Under the pieces are notes generated by a model. The model worked only from the letters and a program-made list of their open reading frames with translations, searched no databases and was not told the origin of the DNA. Made by a program: the position numbers and the translations under genes. Positions 7,840 through 15,805 of a stretch of DNA of 64,000 nt are shown one piece after another; position 1 is the stretch's first letter, and every line of letters begins with the position of its first letter. Origin of the DNA: Gordonia paraffinivorans NBRC 108238 (GTDB lineage: Bacteria > Actinomycetota > Actinomycetes > Mycobacteriales > Mycobacteriaceae); NCBI RefSeq assembly GCF_000344155.1, contig NZ_BAOQ01000009.1, positions 35,476-99,475 of the forward strand, read 5' to 3'.

Positions 7840-9485
7840 GTGGCGTCCCGGTCGTAGAGGACCCGCCCGCGGTGCACCGTGCGCACACAACGAGGCAGTG
7901 CGGCGCCCGGTGACACGTCCGGGAGCGCGGGGACGCGCGACCGCGGGTCGGTGGACCAGCGCTGCACCTTCTCGTGTGAACCGGCCACGACGAACTCGTC
8001 GGCCTCCCAGAGCGCGTAGCTCGCGGGGGCGCCCGGGGTCAGGGTTCCGGTGAGTCCGTCGTTGACCCCGCCGGCCCGCCAGCCGCCGCGGGTGGTGGCG
8101 GCGAAGGCGCCGCGCGGGGAGATCGCGTTGGTCTTCCGGTGGTGGTGGACCGCGGCCCGGATGGTGGCCCACGGGTCGATCGGGGTGACCGGCGCATCCG
8201 ACGAGAACGACAGGGCCACACCGGTCTTGGCGAGCATCGCGAAGTCGTTGAGGGTGGCTGCGCGGTCGGGACCCAGTCGGGTCTCGTACAGGTCGCCCGG
8301 TCCGCCCCACTCGGCGTCGAACAGCGGCTGCATGCTGGCGATGACGCCGCAGCGCGACAGGACCTCGGCCTGCGCGGCAGTCACCATCTCGGCGTGCTCG
8401 AGACGGTGGGCGCAGCGGGCGATGGCCGGGGTCCCGAGCTCGTCGGCCAGGTCGGTCAGCGCCTCGACCACGGCGCCGGTCGCGGCGTCGCCGATGACGT
8501 GGAAACCGGCCTGGATGCCGGCCAGGGTGCAGGCGCGGAGGTGGGCGCGGATCGTGTCGGCGTCGAGATAGCTGATGCCGCTGGTGTGGGGATCGTCGGT
8601 GTAGGGCTCGGTGAGCCACGCGGTGTGGGAGCCGATCGCGCCGTCGATGAACAGGTCGCCGCCGAGGGCGTCGGCGCGGGTGATCGAGAGCAGTTCGGCG
8701 GCGTGCTCCTCGTCGGTGACGGGCTGGCCCCAGTAGCGGCGGATCTCGACGGGGTGGTCGAGCTCGGCGATGGCGAGGAAGTCCTCGAGACCGCTGATGT
8801 CGGGTCCGCCGTTTTCGTGGACCGCGACGACGCCGTGCGCAGCGGCGACGTCGAGGGCCCGGCGTTGGGCGCGTTCGCGCTGCGCGGCGGTCACCAACTG
8901 CCGTGCTGCACCGCGGACGAGGTGGTGGGCCTCGGCCACGAGGGGTTCCTCGGGGTGGTACCCGGCGGCGTCGGCGAGTTCGGGCACGAGGCGTCGCAGT
9001 GCGGTGGACGCGACGGCGGAGTGCTCATCGACCCGCGCCAGATAGACGGGTCGGGCGCCGACGACGGCGTCGAGCTCGCTGGTCGTGGGGAAACGGCCGT
9101 CCTCGGGACCGGCACCCTCCCACGTCGAGTCGTCCCAGCCCAGCCCCCACAACAGCTCGCCCTCGTCGTGGCCGGCCGCGGCGTCGGCGGCGACCGCCTC
9201 CGCGACGAGCTGCAGGCAGTGGGTGCGGCTCGTCGCCTCGTTGAGCGTGAGGCCGTCGAGCGCGAGACCGGTGGAGGTCAGGTGCACGTGGGAGTCGACG
9301 AAGCCGGGCGTCACGAACAGCCCGTTCAGGTCGATGACCTCCGCGTCGGGGTGCAGGGCGCGGCCGACGTCGTCGGTTCCGACCCACACCACCATGCCGT
9401 CGGTGACGGCCATCGCGGTCGCGTCGGGAACGGCCGCCGAGTAGACGATTCCGCCGAGGAGCAGTTGGGTTGCCACGATCGTCAA
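7836..9485 (-). CDS. amidohydrolase (YtcJ-like, metal-dependent)
   Basis: This 549-residue protein is a TIM-barrel metal-dependent hydrolase of the amidohydrolase_3/YtcJ type. It has the His-x-His metal motif at residues 66-68 (DSHVHLT), a later His in GFHVIGDAA, RLEHAEM with the next His, and the terminal metal Asp in SFSSDAPV. Substrates of this subgroup are mostly unknown. The start is taken as TTG 9485, preceded by AAGG; GTG 9476 is an alternative. Its stop overlaps the lnt start (GTGA). It interrupts the otherwise conserved fxsA-lnt-ppm1 order, so a link with lipoprotein maturation is not implied. Confidence 0.85.
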   Translation of the reverse strand: MTIVATQLLLGGIVYSAAVPDATAMAVTDGMVVWVGTDDVGRALHPDAEVIDLNGLFVTPGFVDSHVHLTSTGLALDGLTLNEATSRTHCLQLVAEAVAADAAAGHDEGELLWGLGWDDSTWEGAGPEDGRFPTTSELDAVVGARPVYLARVDEHSAVASTALRRLVPELADAAGYHPEEPLVAEAHHLVRGAARQLVTAAQRERAQRRALDVAAAHGVVAVHENGGPDISGLEDFLAIAELDHPVEIRRYWGQPVTDEEHAAELLSITRADALGGDLFIDGAIGSHTAWLTEPYTDDPHTSGISYLDADTIRAHLRACTLAGIQAGFHVIGDAATGAVVEALTDLADELGTPAIARCAHRLEHAEMVTAAQAEVLSRCGVIASMQPLFDAEWGGPGDLYETRLGPDRAATLNDFAMLAKTGVALSFSSDAPVTPIDPWATIRAAVHHHRKTNAISPRGAFAATTRGGWRAGGVNDGLTGTLTPGAPASYALWEADEFVVAGSHEKVQRWSTDPRSRVPALPDVSPGAALPRCVRTVHRGRVLYDRDAT

Positions 9486-9513
9486 GTGTGCCTTGCCGCG
9501 GGTGACCCCGGGG

Positions 9514-10041
9514 TCAGCGGGTGGGCGGGAGTTGCGGGGTGATCAGCGGTGCCGGTCCGGCGCCGGGGCCCTGGGTGCCGGAACCCGCGGCGTCGACGAC
9601 CGCGCCGTCGACCACGCTCCCGTCGACGGTGACGCTCGTGCGCCGGTACGTGCCGGTCGCATACAGCCCCGCGCGGTCCATGAGCGTCGCGGCACGCCGC
9701 GCCGCGAGCACCGCCACCAGCGGGCGCAGGAGCTTGCGGGTCGGCGGGAAGAGCATCAGCATGCCGACGGCGGTGGAGACCACGCCAGGGATGACCAGCA
9801 GCAGCGTCGAGGCGGCGACCACGGCGGTGTCGGCGAGGGGTTCGCGCGGATCGACCTGGTTGTCGGCGGCGCGGCGCAGCTCGCCGAAGACCTTGCGACC
9901 CTGCCGGCGCAGCGTCAGGAAGCCGAGGACGCCGGCGCCGATGGTGATGAGCACCGCCCAGGGGAATCCGAGCGTCATCGCCATCGCCACGAACGCGGCG
10001 ATCTCCAGGAGTGCGTAAACGGCGAACCAGCGCAATGCCAT
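9514..10041 (-). CDS. fxsA: FxsA-family membrane protein
   Basis: FxsA is a small inner-membrane protein known in E. coli for relieving phage T7 exclusion by F plasmids; its normal role is unknown. The 175-residue product begins MALRWFAVYALLEIAAFVAM and has further hydrophobic segments near 24-45, 72-100 and 103-115, with the FxsA-typical GxxxxxxxIGAGVLGFLTLRRQG stretch split across residues 25-48 and LADTAVVAASTLLLVIPGVVS in the middle. A Gly/Ala/Val-rich hydrophilic tail follows (130-175). ATG 10041 has a clear Shine-Dalgarno sequence (GAGAGGA). Confidence 0.85.
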   Translation of the reverse strand: MALRWFAVYALLEIAAFVAMAMTLGFPWAVLITIGAGVLGFLTLRRQGRKVFGELRRAADNQVDPREPLADTAVVAASTLLLVIPGVVSTAVGMLMLFPPTRKLLRPLVAVLAARRAATLMDRAGLYATGTYRRTSVTVDGSVVDGAVVDAAGSGTQGPGAGPAPLITPQLPPTR

Positions 10042-10088
10042 GGTGTCCTCTCACCTGTCTGTCGGGTGCTGCTTGGTCATGCAACGAA

Positions 10089-10113
10089 CGACGGGCCGGA
10101 TTTTCTCCCGTCG
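10089..10113. terminator. possible terminator downstream of cobN
   Basis: CGACGGG (10089-10095) pairs with CCCGTCG (10107-10113) over an 11-nt loop, just beyond the cobN stop. On the minus strand the stem is followed by TTCGTTG. The stem is short, so support is moderate. Confidence 0.4.
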
Positions 10114-10122
10114 GTCCCCCGC

Positions 10123-13100
10123 CTATTCTCCCCGAGCCTCGATGTCGCCCTCGGTGTCCAGGTAGACGCTGCGCAATCGGTCCAGGAGATCCGCCGGGGG
10201 CTCGTGCCACATGTCGCGTTCGACGGCTTCGAGCAGGCGCTCGGCGATCCCGTGCAGCGCCCAGGGGTTGGACTGCTGCATGAACTCGCGATTGGTCTCG
10301 TCGAGGACGTAGGACTCGGTGAGCTTCTCGTACATCCAGTCGGCGACCACATCGGTGGTGGCGTCGTAGCCGAAGAGGTAGTCGACGGTCGCGGCCATCT
10401 CGAACGCGCCCTTGTAGCCGTGACGCTGCATCGCCGAGATCCACCGCGGATTGACCACGCGGGCCCGGAACACCCGGGCGGTCTCCTCCGAGAGCGTGCG
10501 GGTGCGCACGGCGTCGGGCCGGGTGCTGTCGCCGATGTAGGCCTCGGGGGATCTGCCGGTCAGCGCGCGCACGGTCGCGACCATGCCGCCGTGGTACTGG
10601 AAGTAGTCGTCGGAGTCGGCGATGTCGTGCTCGCGGGTGTCGGTGTTCTTCGCGGCGACCGCAATCCGCTTGTAGGCCGCGCGCATGTCGTCGACCGCCG
10701 GCACGCCGTCGAGGTCGCGACCGTAGGCGTAGCCGCCCCACTCGGTGTAGACGCGGGCGAGGTCATCGTCGCTGCGCCATTCGCGGGAGTCGATGAGTTG
10801 CAGGATTCCCGCCCCGTAGGTGCCGGGCTTGGACCCGAAGACGCGCGTCACGGCGCGACGGCGATCGCCGTGCTCGGCCAGCGCCTCCCGCACGTGCGCG
10901 GCGACGAAGTTCGCGTCATCGGGTTCGTCTGCGGATGCCGCCAGCGCGACCGCGTCGTCGAGCATGGTCACCACGTGGGGGAAGGCATCCCGGAAGAAGC
11001 CCGAGATGCGCACCGTGACGTCGATCCGCGGACGCCCGAGTTCGGCGAGGTCGACGAGTTCGAGGTCGACGACCCGGCGCGACATCTCGTCCCACACCGG
11101 CGTCACGCCGAGCAGGGCGAGCACCTCGGCGATGTCGTCGCCGGCCGTGCGCATGGCACTGGTCCCCCACACCGACAGGCCGACCGACGACGGATAGGCG
11201 CCGTGATCGGAGAGGTAACGCTCGAGCAAGGAGTCGGCCATGGCGCGGCCGGTCTCCCATGCGAGTCGCGACGGCACGGCCTTCGGGTCGACCGAGTAGA
11301 AGTTGCGACCGGTGGGCAGCACGTTGATCAGGCCGCGCAGCGGCGAACCGCTCGGGCCGGCCGGGATGAAACCGCCGTCGAGCGCGTGCAGGATGCGGGG
11401 TATCTCGATCGTCGTCTGCCGCAGGCGCGGCACGACCTCGGTGGCGGCGAAGCGCAGCACCTCGCCCACCGGTTCGGGCAGTCCGGCGGCGACCTCGGCG
11501 ACGGCCGCCTCCGACCAGTCCGCCTTCGCGCACGCGGCGACGAGTTCCCGGGCGCGCGCCTCGACGGTGTCGACGGCGCCGCGGTCGGCACTGCCGTCCT
11601 CGGCCAGGCCCAGCGCCTCTCGCAGGCCCGGGAGCGCGGTGGTCCCGCCCCACAGTTGGCGTGCGCGCAGCATCGCGAGCACCAGGTCCACCTCGGAATC
11701 GTCGCGCGGTGGATCGCCGAGCACGTGGAGACCGTCGCGGATCTGGACGTCCTTGATCTCGCAGAGCCAGCCGTCGACGTGCAGGAGCATGTCGTCGAAG
11801 ACCTCTTCGTCGGGACGCTCGGTGAGACCGAGGTCGCGGTCCATCTTGGCCGCGGTGAGCAGTGTCCAGATCTGCTGACGGATCGCCGGGAGCTTCGCCG
11901 GGTCGAGGGCGGAGATGTTGGCGTGCTCGTCGAGGAGTTGCTCGAGTCGTGCGATGTCGCCGTAGGACTCCGCACGGGCCATCGGCGGGATCAGGTGGTC
12001 GACGAGAACGGCGTGGGCCCGGCGTTTGGCCTGTGTCCCCTCCCCCGGGTCGTTGACGAGGAACGGGTAGATCAGCGGCAGGTCGCCGAGGGCGGCGTCT
12101 GTTCCGCACGCCGCAGACATGCCGAGGTTCTTTCCCGGCAGCCATTCGAGGTTGCCGTGCTTGCCGACGTGCACGACCGCGTCGGCCCCGAACCCCGATC
12201 CACCGACCCCGGTGCCCTCGACACCGTTGCGCCTGGCGGCGATCCACCGGTAGGACGCCAGGTAGTGGTGCGACGGCGGAAGGTCCGGATCGTGGTAGAT
12301 CGCGACCGGGTTCTCACCGAAGCCGCGGGGCGGCTGCACCATGATCGCGATGTTGCCGAAGGTCAGGGCGGCGATGACGATGTCGCCGTCCGGATTCCGG
12401 CTGCGGTCGACGAACAGTTCTCCGGGCGCCTCGCCCCAGTGCTCGGTGACTGCGTCGCGCAGTCCTGCCGGGAGCGTGTCGAACCAGGCGCGATAGTCGG
12501 CGGCGGGCATGCGGATCGGATTCGACGCGAGGGTCTCCTCGGTGAGCCAGTCCGGGTCCTGGCCGCCGGCGGCGATGATGGCGTGGATCAGCGCATCCGA
12601 ATCCTCCTGCGCGAGACCCGGGATCGCGTCGGGTCCGGTTTCCGGTCCGAGGTCGTAGCCGGCGTCGCGCAGCGCGACCAGCAGGCGCACCAGGCTGCGG
12701 GGCGTGTCGAGGCCGACCGCGTTGCCGATTCGGGAATGTTTGGTCGGATAGGCCGACAGCATGATCGCGATGCGCTTGTCCGCGGCGGGAATCCGGCGCA
12801 GACGGGCATGGGCGACGGCGAGACCGGCGACGCGGGCACAGCGTTCGGGGTCGGGCTGGTACCAGGGCAGGCCGTTGTCGTCGAACTCCTTGAACGAGAA
12901 CGGGACCGTGATGATCCGGCCGTCGAACTCGGGGACCGCCACCTGGGTCGCGACGTCGAGCGGCGACAGCCCGTCGTCGCTCTCCTCCCATGCGGCGCGG
13001 GAACCGGTGAGGCACAGGCCCTGCAGGATCGGGATGTCGAGGGCTGCGAGCCGCTCGACGTTCCACGCCTCGTCGTCGCCGCCGGCCGAGGCGGTCGCCG

Positions 13101-13776
13101 GGGTGGCGCCGCCGGCGGCGAGCACGGTGACCACGAGCGCGTCGGCGGTGCCGAGCAGGTCGATGAGTTCGTCGGGAGCGGTGCGCAAGGAGGCGCAGAA
13201 CACCGGGAGCGCCCGGGCGCCGCGGTCTTCGACGGCCCGGCAGAGCGCCTCGACGTAGCGCGTGTTGCCGGCCAGGTGCTGCGCCCGGTAGTAGAGCACC
13301 GCGACGGTCGGCGCGTCGACCGGCACCTCTCGCGCGGCGCGATCGAGGATTCCCCAGGTAGGGGTCTGCTGTGGCGGCTCGAAGCCGTGGCCGGTGAACA
13401 GCACCGTGTCGGACAGGAAGTGGTGCAGGTTGACCAGGTTGTCGACGCCACCGGCGGCGAGATAGTCGTGGGCCTGGGCCGCGACACCGGCGGGGACGGT
13501 CGAGTGGGCCATCAGGTCCGGATCGGGTTGCTGTTCGCCGGAGAGCACGACCAGGGGTTTTCCGGTCGCCTCCACCGTTGCGAGTCCGTCCTCCCACGCC
13601 CGGACCCCGCCCAGGATGCGGACCACGATCAGGTCGGCTCCGGCGGCGAGGCCGTCGATGTCGTCGACGAGCAGCCGCGAGGGATTGGCACCTCGGAAGC
13701 TGACCCCGGGGACGGCATCGTCGGCGGCGGCCGCGGTCAGCAGATCGGTGTCCGAGGTCGAGAGAAGCAGGATCAT
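10123..13776 (-). CDS. cobN: cobaltochelatase subunit CobN
   Basis: CobN is the large subunit of the ATP-dependent cobaltochelatase that inserts cobalt into hydrogenobyrinic acid a,c-diamide in the aerobic B12 pathway. The 1217-residue length is normal. Recognisable family features are GKPLVVLSGEQQPDPDLM near the N-terminus, LQGLCLTGSR, YPTKHSRIGNAVGLDTP, and the hallmark HVGKHGNLEWLPGKNLG in the middle. The ATPase partner subunits (CobS/CobT or ChlI/ChlD-type) are not in this window. ATG 13776 follows GAGGAG; the leader carries a cobalamin riboswitch, so cobN is probably repressed by B12. Confidence 0.97.
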   Translation of the reverse strand: MILLLSTSDTDLLTAAAADDAVPGVSFRGANPSRLLVDDIDGLAAGADLIVVRILGGVRAWEDGLATVEATGKPLVVLSGEQQPDPDLMAHSTVPAGVAAQAHDYLAAGGVDNLVNLHHFLSDTVLFTGHGFEPPQQTPTWGILDRAAREVPVDAPTVAVLYYRAQHLAGNTRYVEALCRAVEDRGARALPVFCASLRTAPDELIDLLGTADALVVTVLAAGGATPATASAGGDDEAWNVERLAALDIPILQGLCLTGSRAAWEESDDGLSPLDVATQVAVPEFDGRIITVPFSFKEFDDNGLPWYQPDPERCARVAGLAVAHARLRRIPAADKRIAIMLSAYPTKHSRIGNAVGLDTPRSLVRLLVALRDAGYDLGPETGPDAIPGLAQEDSDALIHAIIAAGGQDPDWLTEETLASNPIRMPAADYRAWFDTLPAGLRDAVTEHWGEAPGELFVDRSRNPDGDIVIAALTFGNIAIMVQPPRGFGENPVAIYHDPDLPPSHHYLASYRWIAARRNGVEGTGVGGSGFGADAVVHVGKHGNLEWLPGKNLGMSAACGTDAALGDLPLIYPFLVNDPGEGTQAKRRAHAVLVDHLIPPMARAESYGDIARLEQLLDEHANISALDPAKLPAIRQQIWTLLTAAKMDRDLGLTERPDEEVFDDMLLHVDGWLCEIKDVQIRDGLHVLGDPPRDDSEVDLVLAMLRARQLWGGTTALPGLREALGLAEDGSADRGAVDTVEARARELVAACAKADWSEAAVAEVAAGLPEPVGEVLRFAATEVVPRLRQTTIEIPRILHALDGGFIPAGPSGSPLRGLINVLPTGRNFYSVDPKAVPSRLAWETGRAMADSLLERYLSDHGAYPSSVGLSVWGTSAMRTAGDDIAEVLALLGVTPVWDEMSRRVVDLELVDLAELGRPRIDVTVRISGFFRDAFPHVVTMLDDAVALAASADEPDDANFVAAHVREALAEHGDRRRAVTRVFGSKPGTYGAGILQLIDSREWRSDDDLARVYTEWGGYAYGRDLDGVPAVDDMRAAYKRIAVAAKNTDTREHDIADSDDYFQYHGGMVATVRALTGRSPEAYIGDSTRPDAVRTRTLSEETARVFRARVVNPRWISAMQRHGYKGAFEMAATVDYLFGYDATTDVVADWMYEKLTESYVLDETNREFMQQSNPWALHGIAERLLEAVERDMWHEPPADLLDRLRSVYLDTEGDIEARGE

Positions 13777-13780
13777 CGGG

Positions 13781-13830
13781 TCTCCTCGCCGGGTTGCGCG
13801 CCCGGTGGCGGTGGGTCTCGTGCGAGGAGG
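13781..13830 (-). promoter_or_regulatory. predicted Shine-Dalgarno-sequestering stem of the cobN riboswitch
   Basis: Just after the aptamer, the minus strand has CTCCTCGC (plus 13822-13829). This is perfectly complementary to GCGAGGAG (plus 13782-13789), which contains the cobN Shine-Dalgarno sequence five bases before ATG 13776. Pairing would hide the ribosome-binding site. An alternative small stem CCGGG/CCCGG lies in the loop and overlaps the site by one base. This layout suggests translational control by the upstream aptamer. Confidence 0.6.
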
Positions 13831-13945
13831 CTGGTCTGACTCGGGTGTCGGGGATGCCCGTCACCCTCACAGTGGCGCGACCGCGCCGGATTCTCACCGG
13901 CTTCAGCCGCCTCGCGCTGTGCCTGACAGCCTACGGGTGCCGGCC
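13825..13945 (-). promoter_or_regulatory. cobalamin (B12) riboswitch upstream of cobN
   Basis: On the minus strand, AGCCGGTGAGAATCCGGC (plus 13885-13902) is followed by GCGGTCGC and the B12 box GCCACTG (plus 13870-13876), then GAGTCAGACC near the 3' end. These are the conserved core elements of the AdoCbl/cobalamin aptamer in the right order and spacing. The exact outer limits are estimated. Binding of cobalamin should reduce expression of cobN; the adjacent pairing with the ribosome-binding site suggests how. Confidence 0.9.
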
Positions 13946-13999
13946 GTCGGCGCGCTGACGTGGGTCCACTGCTCCCCGCCCGGCCCGCGACGCCGGTCG

Positions 14000-14005
14000 T
14001 ACCCT
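14000..14005 (+). promoter_or_regulatory. candidate -10 of leaderless cobG
   Basis: TACCCT ends six bases before the cobG ATG at 14012 and no Shine-Dalgarno sequence is present. With this spacing transcription would begin at or next to the start codon, giving a leaderless mRNA that lies outside the divergent riboswitch. Confidence 0.5.
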
Positions 14006-14011
14006 GGTGGG

Positions 14012-15166
14012 ATGACCAAGGTCCGGACATCGGCCGACCGCTGCCCCGGGGTGTTCACCACCCACGAGGCCCGGGACGGCGCTCTCGCCCGGATCCGCCT
14101 GCCTGGCGGCCGGATCCGCGCCGATCAGCTCGGCGTACTCGCCCAGGCGTCGGCTGCTCACGCCGACGGGTTCCTGGAACTGACGGCGCGCGGAAACATC
14201 CAGCTCCGAGGGATCGCCGACGTCGAGGCCGTGGCCGAGGCGGTCGTGTCGGCCGGGCTCGCGCCGGACTCGGCCCACGACAAGGCCCGCAACATCGAGG
14301 TCAGTCCGCTGACCGGACGCATCGGCGGCGCCGCCGACGCCGGTCCGCTCCTGAAGGCGCTCGACGACGCGCTGCGTTCGCACCCTGACGCCGACGCCGT
14401 CTCCGGGCGCTTCCTGTTCGGCGTCGACGACGGCCGTGGAGACATCGTCCGCCGCCGTCCGGACGCGTGCGCGGTGCTGCAGCCGGGCAAACCCCTGGTC
14501 GCCGACATCGTCGTGGACGGCGCCCCGATCGGCTCGGTCTCCGGAACCGAGGGCATCGTCGCCTCGCTGATCTCGGTCGCCACCGGCCTCCAGGACATCG
14601 CGCCCGGCGCGTGGCGTGTCCGGGACCTCGGCGACGAGGACCGTGCCCGCCTGCACCGCGAACTCGCAGACCGGCACGACCCGGTCGTCGGTGAACGGCC
14701 GGGTGACGACGTCGAGGACGCCGCGCCCGTCGTCGGCTGGTTCGACCAGGACGACGGCTCGGTGCTGCTGGGATGCGTCGTCGAACTGGGCCGGCTTCCC
14801 GCCCGCCTGGCCGAGTTCCTCGCCGCCGTCGACAAGCCGATCGTGTTCACCCCCGACCGCGAGATCCTGATCTGCGACCTCTCCGAGGGCGTCGCCGAGA
14901 CAGTCGTGCGGGTTCTGGCCCCGATGGGGCTCATCTTCGACGCCTCGTCCCCGTGGGCCCGCCTGAGCTGCTGCGTCGGCGCGCCCGGCTGCGGGTCCGC
15001 ACACACCCGGGTACGTGACCACCTATTGGCCCACGTGCGGGCCGGATCGCCGGTCGCCGACCGCGAGCACTGGGTGGGATGCGAACGCCGGTGCGGCTCG
15101 CCCGGCACCGCACATCTGCTGGTGCAGGCCACGCCCGACGGCGGATACGAGCGGCGGCGCCGCTAG
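14012..15166 (+). CDS. cobG: precorrin-3B synthase CobG
   Basis: CobG is the oxygen-dependent monooxygenase that makes precorrin-3B, the ring-contraction precursor of the aerobic B12 pathway. The 384-residue protein has the nitrite/sulfite-reductase-like fold, with an N-terminal half-domain (GGRIRADQLGVLAQ...ELTARGNIQLRG) and a C-terminal cluster region. The [4Fe-4S] ligands are Cys321 and Cys327 (CCVGAPGC), then Cys357 and Cys361 (VGCERRCGSPG). The frame is open further upstream, but ATG 14012 gives the normal N-terminus. Its presence shows that the organism uses the aerobic route. It is followed 13 bp later by cobH. Confidence 0.95.
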   Translation: MTKVRTSADRCPGVFTTHEARDGALARIRLPGGRIRADQLGVLAQASAAHADGFLELTARGNIQLRGIADVEAVAEAVVSAGLAPDSAHDKARNIEVSPLTGRIGGAADAGPLLKALDDALRSHPDADAVSGRFLFGVDDGRGDIVRRRPDACAVLQPGKPLVADIVVDGAPIGSVSGTEGIVASLISVATGLQDIAPGAWRVRDLGDEDRARLHRELADRHDPVVGERPGDDVEDAAPVVGWFDQDDGSVLLGCVVELGRLPARLAEFLAAVDKPIVFTPDREILICDLSEGVAETVVRVLAPMGLIFDASSPWARLSCCVGAPGCGSAHTRVRDHLLAHVRAGSPVADREHWVGCERRCGSPGTAHLLVQATPDGGYERRRR

Positions 15167-15179
15167 GCTCGACCGCACC

Positions 15180-15803
15180 ATGAGCGAGTACCTGCGCGAC
15201 GGCGCTGCGATCTATCGACAGTCCTTTGCCACCATCCGGGCCGAAGCGGACCTGTCCGCGTTCGCACCCGATGTCGCCACCGTGGTGGTGCGGATGATCC
15301 ATGCGTGCGGCCAGACCGACCTGACCCGCGACGTGGTCGCGACGCCCGGCGTGGTGGCCGCCGCCCGGAGCGCGCTGGAGGCGGGCGCACCGATCCTGTG
15401 CGATGCGTCGATGGTCGCGTCGGGGATCACCCGCAAGCGCCTGCCGGCCGACAACGAGGTGCTCTGCCACTTGTCCGAGCCCGGCCTCCCGGAGCTCGCC
15501 GAGCGGATGGGAACGACGAGAACGGCTGCGGCACTGCAGTTCTGGCTTCCGCGACTGGAGGGGTCGGTGGTCGCCGTCGGCAACGCACCGACCGCGCTGT
15601 TCGCACTGCTCGACATGATCGACGAGGGCGCGCCGAGGCCCGCGGCGATCGTCGGCGCACCGGTCGGGTTCGTCGGCGCCGCGGAGTCGTGCGCGGCGCT
15701 GGCCGCCCGTACCGACCTGGAGTTCATCACGGTCCTCGGCCGACGCGGCGGGTCGGCCATCACCGCGGCGGCCGTCAACGCGCTGGCCACACCGAAGGAG
15801 TGA
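15180..15803 (+). CDS. cobH: precorrin-8X methylmutase CobH
   Basis: CobH moves a methyl group from C11 to C12 of precorrin-8X to give hydrogenobyrinic acid. The 207-residue size is normal. The catalytic histidine is His41 in VRMIHACGQTDL, and the substrate-loop sequence GAPILCDASMVASGI (about 75-89) and AIVGAPVGFVGAAESCAAL (about 158-176) are family signatures. ATG 15180 lies 13 bp after cobG. A TAGGCT at 15164-15169, overlapping the cobG stop, might act as an internal -10 but the spacing of ten bases makes this uncertain. Confidence 0.96.
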   Translation: MSEYLRDGAAIYRQSFATIRAEADLSAFAPDVATVVVRMIHACGQTDLTRDVVATPGVVAAARSALEAGAPILCDASMVASGITRKRLPADNEVLCHLSEPGLPELAERMGTTRTAAALQFWLPRLEGSVVAVGNAPTALFALLDMIDEGAPRPAAIVGAPVGFVGAAESCAALAARTDLEFITVLGRRGGSAITAAAVNALATPKE

Positions 15804-15805
15804 GC

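Noticed and set aside
6073..8619. Longer minus-strand frame upstream of lnt
   Set aside because: The extra 260 codons overlap the amidohydrolase in another frame and are Arg/Pro-rich; the GTG at 7839 overlapping the upstream stop fits better.
9493..13839. A 1448-codon open frame on the plus strand opposite cobN
   Set aside because: It is the antisense shadow of cobN: composition is Arg/Gly/Asp/Val/His-rich, with no recognisable domain, and cobN is unmistakable.
13950..14011. Riboswitch control of cobG-cobH-cobIJ
   Set aside because: The aptamer is on the minus strand; the plus-strand -10 and ATG of cobG lie beyond it, so its RNA cannot contain the aptamer.
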